From assembly GCA_029706075.1 (NCBI GenBank), contig JAINUG010000020.1:7869546-7933545 (forward strand): 64,000 bases of DNA, read 5' to 3'. The notes beneath the pieces are model-generated. The model saw only the letters and a program-made list of their open reading frames with translations, was not told the origin of the DNA and ran no database searches. Below, piece after piece: positions 32,650-42,990 of this stretch. The stretch is from Aldrovandia affinis. Lineage: Eukaryota; Chordata; Actinopteri; Notacanthiformes; Halosauridae. Positions within the stretch are counted from its first letter, which is position 1; the number at the start of each line of letters is the position of its first letter. A program made the translations under genes and the position numbers.

Positions 32650-33490
32650 TTGTTCACTCCCACCTACCACCTGCCCTCTTGATCCCATTCCTTCCCCCCT
32701 CTTCCAGTACATTGCTATGGACATCCTCCCCTCCAATGTTATCAACTCCTCTCTTTCCTCTGGCACTGTCCCCTCTCCCCTCAAAAGCGCCCATGTCATC
32801 CCCCTCCTCAAAAAACCCTCTCTGAATCCTCCTGTCATTTCTAACTACCGACCTGTCTCTCTCCTCCCATTCCTTTACAAAACACTAGAGCGGGCTGTTT
32901 ATAACCAACTGTCTGCTCATCTCCTACAGAATGACCTGCTTGATCCTAACCAATCTGGATTCAAGGCAGACCAGTCCACAGAGACTGCTCTGCTCGCAAT
33001 AACTGAGGCTCTACAAGTGGCCAAGTCCCAATCTCATAGCTCCATCCTCCTCGACCTGTCAGCTGCATTTGACACCGTGGACCACCAGATTCTGCTCTCA
33101 TCTCTCGTCGAGATGGGAATCTCTGGATCTGCACTGACATGGTTCAAGTCATACCTGGCTCACCTGTCCTACCAGGTGGCCTGGAGAGGATCCCCCTCCT
33201 CTCCCCACACCCTCTCCACCAGAAGTCCCGCAGGGCTCGGCCCTAGGCCCCGTCCTATTCTCCCTGTACACCAAGTCACTTGGTTCTGTCATCTCTGCTC
33301 ATGGTTTTTTTAATCATGTTATGCCGACAACACTCAACTCTTTCTCTCCTTCTGAGACCCAGGTCCCAGCACGGACCTCTGCATGCCTGGCAGACATCTC
33401 TGCCTGGATGTCCACCCACCACCTGAAGCTGAACCTGGGGAAGACAGAGCTGCTCTTCCTCCCAGCGAAGGGCTCCCCGATGAGTGATGC
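32650..33490 (+). pseudogene. L2 LINE reverse transcriptase
   Basis: Frame 32717-33313 reads VIPLLKKPSLNPPVISNYRP, LDPNQSGFKADQSTETALLA, LLDLSAAFDTVDHQILLSSL and GSALTWFKSYLAHLSYQVAW. A frame slip at the [10 protein letters not shown] motif (ctccaccagaagtcccgcag) spoils the box. The next frame continues CYADNTQL-like (the YADD box reads tatgccgacaacac, so the second aspartate is changed to asparagine) and [20 protein letters not shown]. Loss of the YADD aspartate and a frameshift both indicate inactivity. Confidence 0.85.
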
Positions 33491-33495
33491 TTTAA

Positions 33496-34879
33496 CCCCC
33501 TGAGGTCGACAGGATCGTCGACGATGCCAGCAGCAATAAAAGTATATTACTATTTCTAACGTTGTGAGATTTTATCATACACACGCGGCAAAAACATTGA
33601 CAGAAACCTTAGAATCGTGACTTTCAGATTTGAGCACTGGCAAATAATATGAGATTTTTTAAATTAGGTTAATTAGACCAAAAGTAAGCCTTGCCTTTTA
33701 CTCTCTTTTTTACCTGGAACTGCTGTCCCCCTTCTATTGACATGGTAACTAGGTGCTAGTCTCGGGGAGGGGCGTGGGGCCATGTGTGAAATCGCAGCGT
33801 AAACAATGTCCCGACATTATATCGCATCTTGTCTGTGTTTACGGTTGCGATCTGCCAGCAACAGACGGTGTATGCTGATATTTATCTTATTTACCATGTT
33901 TTCAAATACTCGTGAAAATATATAAATTCTGCGTCTTGTGACGCTATACGGAAACAACCAGAATCATTGCGGACTGCTTCGAATAATTAACGGGAGGATA
34001 TTTAACCAGCTGGCATTCTGTTTCGGCGCTTGGACATTATCTAGCTTAGCTTGATAATACCTATTGTGATGAATGTTTCTTGCCTCTCGAGAACTTGTTT
34101 GTTTGTGTGCTTATTGTTGTTTAGATTCCCAGCGTTTAGTTTATTCCGAGATTTTGGATACGTTTTGTTTGTTCCTGATCGTTGGTTATTTTGTTTTGTT
34201 TTGTTTTGTTTATGTCTTCGCAGACACAGATTTTGCTTTCGTTTTCCTACAGACGTTTAAAGATAAATATCTTAAACCCAGAAAACGGGCTACTTTTGAT
34301 CATGTGCCTGTGCCCAATGCCAATGTCTGGATGTTGGCAAACTGGCTTCTGTTGGTCGCAAGAAATGCGTACTCTGCAAGATGTCTTTGTCTGATGGCCT
34401 TTGAGAGAGAGATGGCCCATCTGACAGATCTTTCAGGTGTGGATCATGAATATTCAGTAAATTAGCATATAGCCCTCCCACAGCCTGAAATAAATGTGAC
34501 CAGTTCTGATAAAAACAGGTTTTTAGCTATTTAGATCTCATATGTGCTAAACTATTTTCACACCCTTACATAACCAAGACCTTGAGGAACAAACGCACAT
34601 TGGCAAAACAATTCGTCACAATAGTTTAGTGTGTGCTTTCACAACTTTTGTGGTGGCAGAAAAATTTACTCTTTATAACTTGTGTGTTTGTAGATCTATT
34701 TACAAGCTGCATATGATACTGACCAAACTATTGATGGCATATAAATGTAGCTGTGATTGTGCTTCAAATACAAATATCAAACACTTTGGAGTAAGTGTGT
34801 GTTAAGTTGATGAAATTGAGATAAATATCAGACCACGCCAAAATTACAAACCTCTAAGCTTAGCACGGACCTCAGGGGG
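33496..34879 (+). mobile_element. piggyBac relic, copy 1
   Basis: Ends ccccctgaggtcgac at 33496 and ggacctcaggggg at 34879, flanked by TTAA on both sides (33492-33495, 34880-34883), the hallmark of piggyBac. Deleting it rejoins gatgctTTAAtcaccgtgg, matching gatgcttcaatcaccatgg in the other L2 copy at 9937-9953. Near 34300-34400 the plus strand has a Cys-containing remnant (GRKKCVLCKMSLSDGL) resembling the cysteine-rich C-terminal domain of piggyBac transposases. The catalytic domain is gone. A second, inverted copy is at 35454-36964. Confidence 0.85.
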
Positions 34880-35317
34880 TTAATCACCGTGGTAGGCTCC
34901 ATAGTGTCTCCATCCCAGTCTGCCAGGAGTGCTTCTCGGGCCACATCGCAGTGATCACCCAGACATGCCGATTCTCCCTCCATGACATCCAGAGGATCTG
35001 ACCGTTCCTCACCCACGAGGCCACACAACTCCTGGTCCAGGCCCTGGTGATCTCACGTTTGGACTGCTGCAATTCCTTGCTGGCAGGTCTACTAGTCCAG
35101 AATGCTGCCGCACGTCTGGTGTTCAATCAACAAAAAATTCACCCATGTCACCCCTCTACTCTCCTCTCTGTACTGGCTCCCCATCACAGCACGCATCAGA
35201 TTTAAATCACTGACAGCGGCAAACTGACTGTCCCATCCCTCCGGGCGCTCGGGAGCCACTCCTCGCGGTCTCGCTTCTTCTCTATCCTGACTCCTTGGTG
35301 GTGGAATGAGGAGAACC

Positions 35318-35449
35318 TGGCAGAAGGACAACCATCTCTGCAGCACTGCATCAATCAAGCCTTTATTGTAACGCTTGGCTTCAGGCCCAAAAAATCTATT
35401 TGTGTCTCATCAGACCAGAGAATCTTTTTCCCGATGCTCTTAGAGTCCT
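35318..35449. pseudogene. Junction of two opposed Tc1-like fragments
   Basis: 35318-35368 (plus) reads GEPGRRTTISAALHQSS-like codons (gcagaaggacaaccatct). From about 35369 to 35449 the sequence switches to the minus strand: LKDSKSIGKKILWSDETQID then FLGLKPSV, including the WSDET aspartate of the Tc1 DDE triad. The minus part continues across the piggyBac insertion into 36969-37765. The two copies therefore meet head-on with both 3-prime halves lost. Confidence 0.75.
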
Positions 35450-35453
35450 TTAA

Positions 35454-36964
35454 CCCTCTGAGGTCCGTGCTAAGCTTTTCGATGTTTTTTGATTTTGGCA
35501 TGGTCTGATATTTATCTCAATTTCATCAATTTAACACACACTTACTCCAACGTGTTTGATATTTTTATTTGAAGGACAATCACAGCTACATTTGTATGCC
35601 ATCAATAGTTTGGTCAGTATCATATGCAGCTTGTAAATAGATCTACAAACACACAAGTTAAAAATAGTAAATTTTTCTGCTGTCACAAAAGTTGTGAAAG
35701 CACACACTAAACTATAGTGACGAATTGTTTTGCCAATGTGCGTTTGTTCATCAAGGTCTTGGTTATGTAAGGGTGTGAAAACAGTTTAGCACATCTGAGA
35801 TCTAAATAGCTAAAAACCTGTTTTTATCAGAACTGGTCACATTTATTTCAGGCTGTGGGAGGGCTAAATGCTAAATACCTGAATATTCATTATTCATTGT
35901 CCACACCTCTAAGAACTGTCAGATGGGCCATCTCACTGGGCCATCAGTGTTATATTCTGAGTTCCTGTTCTGTTGTTTTTTGGCCTTTGTTTATTTTTCA
36001 TTCAGTCCTTATTCATTATTCTTTATCCAGTATTGCATTTTCCCTGTTCTGTCACGTTCTGCTCCCTGTCTGTCCTTGTTCCGTTTATTTCGAGATCCAC
36101 ACCTTGTCTTGTCATGCACTTCGGGAGTTTATACTTTTCGGGGTTTCCGCCGCCGCTTATTATCTCGTTTTCTTCCTTCTTACTTTCTAGATTGCACTTT
36201 GTATATATTAGGTAGATGTGTATAGAACTAACCAACTAATCTACTAACGTTAGGGATTTAGATTAAGTTACTAACACGCGGAATATGTTTGGCGTCACAA
36301 TCGCGGAATTCATATATTTTCACGAGTATTTGAAAACAAGCGAAATAAATAACATTTTAGGCTGTTTGAAAAGTATTCTTCCATAGATCTTGTGTGCATA
36401 TTGCAATTTGTTACGTTGCAACACGCGGAATATGTAGTCACAAGACGCGAATTCATATATTGAATATATATACGAGTATTTGATAACATGGCAAATCAAA
36501 TATAGTTACTTACTCTTCGTCAGTTATTGTCTTCGTCGCTTTTCATCAATACTCTCAAACACTGCAGCGCAGAAAATCTTTCCATCTTGAATAAAATTGT
36601 ATGTCTGTATAAAATCTTGCTTCAAATTGTCGGGACAGTTTATGTGTTTACGCCGGCGTTTTCACACATGGCCCCACGCCCCTCCCCACACACCTCGCCT
36701 AAACTCGCCCCTAGTTACCATGTCAATAGAAGGGGGCGTTACTACCAGGTAAAAAGAGAGTAAAAGGCAAGGTTTACTTTTGGTCTAATTAACCTAATTT
36801 AAAAATCCCATTTGATTTGCCAGTGCTCAAATCGGAAAGTCGCGATTCTAAGGTTTCTGTCAATGTTTTTGCCGCGTGTGTATGATAAAATATCGCGAAG
36901 TTAGAAATAGTAATATACTTGTATTGCTGCTTGGATCGGCGCCGATCCAGCCGACCTCAGGGGG
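35454..36964 (-). mobile_element. piggyBac relic, copy 2, with LTR fragment inside
   Basis: Ends ccctctgaggtccgtgc at 35454 and gccgacctcaggggg at 36964, with TTAA on both sides (35450-35453, 36965-36968). It is an inverted relative of copy 1: 35454-35945 matches the reverse of about 34400-34879, and 36600-36964 matches the reverse of 33496-33830. Its middle differs. 35949-36275 is the first part of the LTR found at 21417-22345, and 36276-36500 holds two copies of an acacgcggaatatg segment. Removing it restores KRH-LKDS in the Tc1 transposase frame. Confidence 0.85.
35949..36275 (+). repeat. LTR fragment inside piggyBac copy 2
   Basis: Starts tgttatattctgagttcc and shares, with 21417-21715, tttgtttatttttcattca, tcgagatccac, cttgtcatgcacttcggga, ctttgtatatatta and gatttagattaagtt. 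Only the first third of the LTR is present and no target duplication is seen on its right. Confidence 0.75.
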
Positions 36965-36968
36965 TTAA

Positions 36969-37765
36969 GTGCCGTTTGTCAAACTCCAGGTGGGCTGTCA
37001 TATGCCTTTTACTCAGGAGTGGCTTCCGTCTAGCCACTACCATAAAGGCCTGATTGATGGAGTGCTGCAGAGATGGTTGTCCTTCTGCCAGGTTCTCCCA
37101 TCGCTGCAGGGGAACTCTGAAGCTTTCTTAGAGTGGCCATTGGGTTCTTGGTCACCTCCCTGACTAAGGCCCTTCTTGCCCGGTTACTGAGTTTGGCCGG
37201 ACGGCCAGCTGTAAGAAGAGTTGTGGTGGTTCCAAACTTCTTCCATTTCACAATGATGGAGCCCACTGTGCTCCTGGGGACTTTCAATTCTTTAGCAATG
37301 TTTTTATACCTTCCCCAGATCTATGCCTCAACACAATTCTATCTTAGAGGTCTACAGAGAGTTCCTTGGACTTCATGGCTTGGTTTTTACTCTGACATGC
37401 AATGTGAACTGTGGGACCGTATATGGACAGGTGTGTACCTTTCTAAAGCATGTACAATCAATTGAATTTTCCACAGGTGGACTACAATCAAGTTCTAGAG
37501 ACATCTCAAAGATGATCAAAGGGAACAGGATGCATCTGAACTCAATTTCGAGTGTCATAGCAAAGGGTCTGAATACTTATGTAAATGTGATATTTCAGTT
37601 TTGTATTTTTAATACATTTTAAAAGATTTCTAAAAACCTGTTTTTGCTTTGTCATTGTGGGGTATTGTGTGTAGATTGATGAGAAAAAAATGAATTTAAT
37701 CAAAGGCTGTAACATAAGAAAATGTGGAAAAAGTGAAGGGGTCTGAATACTTTTCGAATGCACTG
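36969..37765 (-). pseudogene. Tc1-like element, N-terminal half (copy 2)
   Basis: The terminus at 37765 (cagtgcattcgaaaagtatt on the minus strand, then cagaccccttc) is a common fish Tc1 end. The minus strand then encodes the 5-prime region shared with 30907-31095 and the transposase N terminus MKVPRSTVGSIIVKWKKFGT, then AGRPAKLSNRARRALVREVT, GEPGRRTTISAALHQSGLYG, and RKPLLSKRHMTAHLEFDKRH up to the TTAA. The frame carries on at 35449 beyond the piggyBac insertion. The 3-prime half, including the last two catalytic residues, is missing. Confidence 0.85.
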
Positions 37766-37941
37766 TCACATTAACATAACCTCCTTTGATTTATACTAAA
37801 TACTTTTTGCTATGTATCCCAGCATCCTGTTGACCTTTTTCACTGCTGTAGCACACTGCTTTGATGCAGATAGACTTTGTCTTTTCCTAAGTCTTTTTTA
37901 AATTGAACACCTACACATTTTTCTCCTCCCATAAAATACTC

Positions 37942-38235
37942 CTATCTTATGTTTTTATTTCCCACATGCATAACTTTATATTTAGCAATATTGAATGTCA
38001 TCTGCCATGTTTCTGTCCATTCTTGGAATTTGTTTAAATCATCTTGGATTACTTTAGTCAATTCCAAACTGTTTCCCAAACCCTCAAGTTTAGTATCATC
38101 TGGAAATGTAATTATTTTGTGACAAACGTCCCTATCAAGATCATCTATATAAATAAGGAAGAGCAGAGGTCCCAGCACCGATCCCTGTGGGACTCCACTG
38201 CCCACAGCACCCAAGTCAGATATGAGCCCACCCAC
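37942..38235 (-). pseudogene. CR1-like reverse transcriptase core fragment
   Basis: Reads [20 protein letters not shown], then DVCHKIITFPDDTKLEGLGN and DDLNKFQEWTETWQMTFN. The active-site box is FPDD in place of FADD, and a stop follows NIR. It overlaps in content with residues 1-60 of the frame at 2765-3592. Confidence 0.85.
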
Positions 38236-38518
38236 TGTTCCTCTTTGTATTCGCCCTTGCAGCCAATTATGAACCCACTCTGAATCAACTCGTGAAATTC
38301 CTAATTAATTCATTTTAACAATGAGTGTCTCATGTGGTACCTTGTCAAATGCTTTTTGAAAGTTAAAATATATAATATCACAAACACACTTTGTAGCCTC
38401 TTCAAAAAAAGTCCAGTAGGTTTGTTAGGCATGACCTCCCCTTGAGAAAACCATGTTGGCTCTCCCTTAAAATACTATTATTTTTCAAGAATGATTCCAA
38501 CTTGTCCCTAATAATACA

Positions 38519-38735
38519 TTACAGTATTTCACATGAGATGCAAGTTAAACTGACAGGCCTATAGTTCCCTGGGTCAGTACAGTCCCCCTTCTTATATATT
38601 GGAATTATACTACCCTGCTTCCTGTCATCTGGTATTTCTTCAGTGTTTATGGATTGCATACAAATATCTGTCAATGGTTTATATATAATTTCCCCAAGTT
38701 CTTTGAGTACTCTGGGATATATGCCATCAGGGCCT
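38519..38735 (-). pseudogene. CR1-like reverse transcriptase N-terminal motifs
   Basis: Reads NKAAGPDGIYPRVLKELGEI, IYKPLTDICMQSINTEEIPD and GSIIPIYKKGDCTDPGNYRP then VSLTCISCEIL. These are motifs 0-1 of non-LTR reverse transcriptases. The first codons (MDGWMDGW) belong to the CATC tail of the nested SINE. Confidence 0.85.
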
Positions 38736-38750
38736 GCTGCCTTATTTGTC

Positions 38751-39127
38751 CATCCATCCATCCATCCATCCATCCATTATCTAAGCCGCTTATTCCTGGT
38801 CAGGGTCGCGGGGGGGGGGGCTGGAGCCTATCCCAGCATGCGTTCCGGGCAAGAGGCAGGAATACACCCTGGACAGGTCGCCAATCCATCGCAGGGCACA
38901 CACACCATTCACTCACACACTCATACCTACGGGCAATTTAGACTCTCCAATTAGCCTAACGTGCATGTCTTTGGACTGTGGGAGGAAACCGAGTACCCGG
39001 AGGAAACCCACACGGACACGGGGAGAACATGCAAACTCCGCACAGAAAGGCCCCCGGCCTGGATTCGAACCCGAGACCTTCTTGCTGTGAGGCGACAGCG
39101 CTATCCACTGCACCACCGTGCCGCCCA
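38751..39127 (-). mobile_element. tRNA-derived SINE (V-SINE-like), copy 1
   Basis: Flanked by a perfect 13-bp duplication tgccttatttgtc (38738-38750 and 39128-39140). The minus strand starts ggcggcacggtggtgcagtg (A-box-like gtggtgcagtgg), has a B box ggttcgaatcc, a body with ttgcatgttctcccc, tccgggtactcgg and gtccaaagacatgcacg, and ends in (ATGG)n. Same family as 52170-52526. The tRNA-like head is part of the SINE, not a tRNA gene. Confidence 0.9.
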
Positions 39128-39900
39128 TGCCTTATTTGTCTTAAGTTTTTATAGTTTTTATAGTACTTCTACGTCCCTTATCTCCTCCAAAACATTCTGT
39201 ACATTGGCTATACATTTAGGCATATTTATAACTTATTTTCTGGTAAAGCTCTCAACAAAGTAATTGTTTAGTGTGCTAGCAATATCCTTATTATAATAAA
39301 CCAAAGTTCCTTCCTTATTCTTAATGCACTTAACCTCATCATTAGCTTTCCTTTTTCTACTACTGTATTGAAAAAACTTCTTAGGATTACTTTTTGCATC
39401 TTGGGAAATGTTAATTTCAAACCGGTTTTAGCTGCTCTTATTTCCTTTTTAGCCATAGCCCGCATATTACAATAATCTATCTTGTTTTTTTCTGAGTTTT
39501 CCTTTTTATATAGTCTATACAGTCACTTATTTTGCCTCAAAATTCCTGAAAAGATTTAGTCATCCACTGTGGAGATTGTTTTTTCATTTTATTTTTCCTT
39601 AGTTTTGGGATGAAGTTACACTGTACTGTATATCTACAATAATCATTTTAAATTTAGTCAATTTTTCATTCACAGTTCTGCAATTTAGAAGTTTTGCCCA
39701 ACCTATATTACTTAAATTCTCTTTCATTTTATTAAAGTCAGCTCGTCTGAAGTTACAATTTCTGGAGTTAGAGGAGTATAAACTTGCCAAAAAATATATA
39801 AAGCACTGTGATCACTTGTCCTTAGTTCTACTACCTCTGTACTGCAAATTCTGTCAGGATAATAATTCAATTCAATCCCAACATTTGTGTAGTTTTGTTT

Positions 39901-41318
39901 TCATTGAATTATGATTTTTTTAACCTGTTTTATGAAGTTTCAGGCAGTGAGAATTGATGTCTCTGCTCGGCCAACGGCCCTCTGGAGGAAAAGCGGGGAT
40001 ACTGCATGTAATACTGTGAGTGTTCAGTATAATCTCTGAGTTAAGTGGGGTTACTCTGTGGGTAGACAGGGGAAATACTGGGCTACATCGTGGGAATACT
40101 CTTTGTGCAGTCTGGTTTAATTTATCACTCTACTGTGGCTACGCTGTGAGAATATTACAAGTATCCTGCGGTGTATTACCCATTAAATCTGTACATGTGT
40201 AGCTGAGGTCAGAGACTTGAATTAGCACACGAACATCAGCGACAGAACGTGATGTCACCACTGTAGAAGCAACGAGAGCGTGATTAGTGCCCTTGGGGTC
40301 TTGAGCTCAATGAAAGATTTCCAGTGAAGGGGCTTTCCTTCTATTAAAATGTTGTAGTTAAATCATGAGTTGTTGTAGAACATCTGTCAGTGTTTCAGGT
40401 GGGTAAAACTGAAACTGAAGCCATGAAGTAATTGCATCTTGAAAAAAAAGGGGATACATTACACAAAATTGGAAGTATATGTTCTAGTGAAAGATTTTTC
40501 AGTTGAAAGAAAGGAAAGATATTACTCATTAACACATAGTTTGTAGAACAAAGCAGCTTGGCTGTAAACCAGTTTGGATTATTATACATTTGTGATATCC
40601 AAGAAGCCTTTAATGTATAATTATTTATGGGAGTGTTAGCATGCAGGCTGTGGATAGTTGCTTATAAGAGCTGTGGGTAATTCCCCCTGTTCTCTGGCAC
40701 AGAACACAAGGATCAGCACACTCATCCATCTCAGAACACCTAAAGAGCAGCTGATGCCCCCTTAATGGGCCCAGACTCCCCTGCAGACAATGAGTCTGAG
40801 CGAGAGGACAGCCCCACCCCATCCCGTGCTCTCCCTTCGCTGTCACTGTGACAACATGCAAGGATACCGGAGAAACCCAACAACTCCTGACTCAAAACAA
40901 GGGGAATCCCCCCCACCCCCACCCAATGTCCCCCAGTTTCACCCTACAGGGGGACACAGTGCTGTAAATAATGAGGCCAATCCAGGTGTCTGCCGTGTTG
41001 CCATGGAGACGAGCGCAAAAGCTCCTGAGGGGTCTCTCAGACTAGAGGGGCGCAGGCACGTACCCCAGTCCCTAGGGTCTGCCTCTTACAGGGGGTACTG
41101 CACCAAACTGGAAAAGATCCATGTGCCCATAGCTGCTGGGTCATGGAGTGGTTGACCTTTGACATCATGCCGCATTATGTAGGAAGCGGAGAGCATGATT
41201 GAGCTGAAGGGAAAGTAAACAGCTTGTCAGCATCAGATACCATCAGGCCAAAAAAGACTAATCTGAGCTGGACTTCCTCCACTTGGTAGAGTATATACAT
41301 ATATGCAGTGCTGAACCC

Positions 41319-41320
<2 letters not shown>
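39901..41320. other. Unique DNA
   Basis: No transposon ends or family-like frames. 40640-41160 has balanced composition and several open frames of 60-120 codons without recognisable similarity. Treated as non-coding. Confidence 0.45.

Positions 41321-41370
<50 letters not shown>
41321..41370. repeat. (TA)n microsatellite
   Basis: About 25 TA units abutting a TA-targeting MITE. Confidence 0.95.
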
Positions 41371-41373
<3 letters not shown>

Positions 41374-41469
41374 TACTGGGCAAAAGTTTTAGAACACCCC
41401 CTGAAATTTAAGAACTGCTTAAATTTCAGTAAAAACTGGAAAATGGGGGTGTACTAAAACTTGACTAGT
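41371..41469. mobile_element. Tc1-like MITE, about 100 bp
   Basis: Ends cactactgggcaaaagttt and aaaacttgactagta, with inner matching gaacacccc/ggggtgta. No coding. Related to 25761-25965 by terminal sequence. Confidence 0.7.
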
Positions 41470-41472
41470 ATA

Positions 41473-42622
41473 TACACCGATCAGCCACAACATTAAAACC
41501 ACTGAGAGGTGAAGTTAATAACATTGATCATTTCGTTACAATGGCACCTGTCAAGGGGTAAACAGTCAGTTCTTGAAGTTGATGTGTTGGAAGCAGGAAA
41601 AATGGGTAAGCATAAGGATCTGAGCGACTTTGACAAGGGCCAAATTGTGATGGCTAGACGATATGCAGTATGCAGTGGTTAGTACCTACCAAAAGTGGTC
41701 CAAGGAAGGACAACCGGTGAACCGGCGACAGGGTCATGGGCGCCCAAGGCTCATTGATGCGCGTGGGGAGCGAAGGCTAGCCCATCTGGTCCGAACCCAC
41801 AGAAGAGCTACTGTAGCACATATTGCTGAAAAAGTTCATGCTGGCTATGATATAAAGGTGTCAGAACACAGTGCATCGCAGCTTGCTGCGTATGGGGCTG
41901 CGTAGCCGCAGACCGGTCAGAGTGCCCATGCTGACCCCTGTCCACCGCCAAAAGCGCCTACAATGGGCACGTGAGCGTCAGAACTGGACCATGGAGCAAT
42001 GGAAGAAGGTGGGCTGGTCTGATGAATCACGTTTTCTTTTACATCATGTGGATTGCCGGGTGCGTGTGCGTCGTTTACCTGGGGAAGAGATGGCACCAGG
42101 ATGCACTATGGTTAGAAGGCAAGCCGGCGGAGGCAGTGTGATGCTCTGGGCAATGTTCTGCTTGGAAACCTGGGTCCAGGCATTCATGTGGATGTTACTT
42201 TGACACGTACCACCTACCTAAACATTGTTGCAGACCAAGTACACCCCTTCATGACAACGGTATTCCCTGATGGCAGTAGCCTCTTTCAGCAGGATAATGC
42301 GCCCTGCCACACTGCAAAAATTGTTCAACAATGGTTTGAGGAACATGACAAAGAGTTCAAGGTGTTGACTTGGCCTCCAAATTCCCAGATCTCAATCCGA
42401 TCGAGCATCTGTGGGATGTGCTGACCAACAAGTCCAATCCATGGAGGCATCACCTCGCAACTTACAGGACTTAAAGGATCTGCTGCTAATGTCTTGGTGC
42501 CAGATACCACAGGACACCTTCAGAGGTCTTGTGGAGTCCATGCCTCGATGGGTTAGAGCTGTTTTGGTGGCAAAAGGGGGACCTACACAATATTAGGCAG
42601 GTGGTTTTAATGTTGTGGCTGA
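41473..42622 (+). mobile_element. Tc1-like transposon, nearly full length, dead
   Basis: The left terminus caccgatcagccacaacatt is mirrored at the right by ggttttaatgttgtggctga (truncated by a few bases at 42622). A degraded transposase frame fills most of it. The right end abuts an LTR fragment. Confidence 0.85.
41610..42597 (+). pseudogene. Tc1-like transposase pseudogene
   Basis: Start [20 protein letters not shown] near 41610 (helix-turn-helix), then frameshifts. RRLAHLVRTHRRATVAHIAE (second helix-turn-helix) at 41663-41905; RLQWARERQNWTMEQWKKVG then WSDESRF (first catalytic aspartate region) at 41871-42203; SSLFQQDNAPCHTAKIVQQW (second aspartate) at 42188-42424; SPDLNPIEHLWDVL (final glutamate), readable only after a one-base shift near 42385, then RAVLVAKGGPTQY at the end. 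At least three frameshifts. Full-length family members are about 340 residues. Confidence 0.85.
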
Positions 42623-42624
42623 AG

Positions 42625-42990
42625 GGTATTCGGGGAATCCAAAACACAAAGTCCACAATCTTTAATCGTTGTCGTTGTCTGTTATCCAACATCCAAGTCC
42701 AGTTCAGCTCCGCAATCCAGTCCAGTAGTCAGTGCACAAAGGGGGGTCCTCAAAACAATCCAAAACACTTTTCTTCTCACTCTCGAATAACACTCGCCGT
42801 AATTACCACTCTACTTCCCAGTGTGACACAAATTGTTTCTTTAAATAGGCCTCCAAATGGCCTTCAGCTGTCCGTAGTCCCAATCGATTGACTTCTTTCA
42901 GGTGTGGGACTGCAGGCTGCTGGGAAAAGTCGTTTTTCTGGCTCCAGTGGCTCCCATGTGTTGAAGGGCCAGGCAGCCATTTCCTTGGGC
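42625..42990 (-). repeat. LTR fragment related to the 55.4/58.1-kb LTRs
   Basis: Shares aacacaaagtccacaa, catccaagtccagttcagc, tccgcaatccagtcc, ttaaataggcctccaaatgg, tggctcccatgtgttg and ggccaggcagccattt with the LTRs at 55394-55965 and 58077-58648, but is clearly more diverged and truncated at both ends. It indicates an older insertion of the same family. Confidence 0.75.

Larger units (their letters stand above)
31096..35310 (+). mobile_element. L2 LINE, near full length, interrupted by piggyBac
   Basis: A long plus-strand L2. It has a 5-prime leader with a duplicated block of about 46 bp (ggagtcaagactcagtgg at 31102 and 31148), an endonuclease region (31391-32140), a linker (32140-32650), the reverse transcriptase (32650-33490) and a 3-prime part (34884-35310) with DDEATQLLVQALVISRLDCC-like sequence. 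A piggyBac element (33496-34879) sits in it at TTAA. Stop codons and frameshifts are scattered through it, so it is not active. The 9514-10056 fragment is a second member of the same family. Confidence 0.85.
37768..39900 (-). mobile_element. CR1-like LINE, minus strand, with nested SINE
   Basis: Same family as 2750-3664 (shared VIQDDLNK, TWQMTFNIAK, VMHVGNKNIR). Going 5-prime to 3-prime on the minus strand: endonuclease end (39900-39780, TEVVELRTSDHSALY-like), linker (39790-39599, YSSNSRNCNFRRADFNKMKE; 39465-39268, KKEIRAAKTGLKLTF), reverse transcriptase start (38773-38519) and core (38235-37942). It ends at 37768 against a Tc1 terminus, missing the 3-prime third. A V-SINE-like insertion (38751-39127) splits it between linker and polymerase. 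Multiple stops. Confidence 0.85.

Noticed and set aside
38751..39127. tRNA gene (A and B boxes present)
   Set aside because: The tRNA-like head belongs to a SINE with target duplications and a CATC tail, and the cloverleaf is not intact.
40625..41155. Open frames of 60-121 codons in balanced-composition DNA
   Set aside because: No recognisable domain, no splice structure, and frames overlap on both strands.
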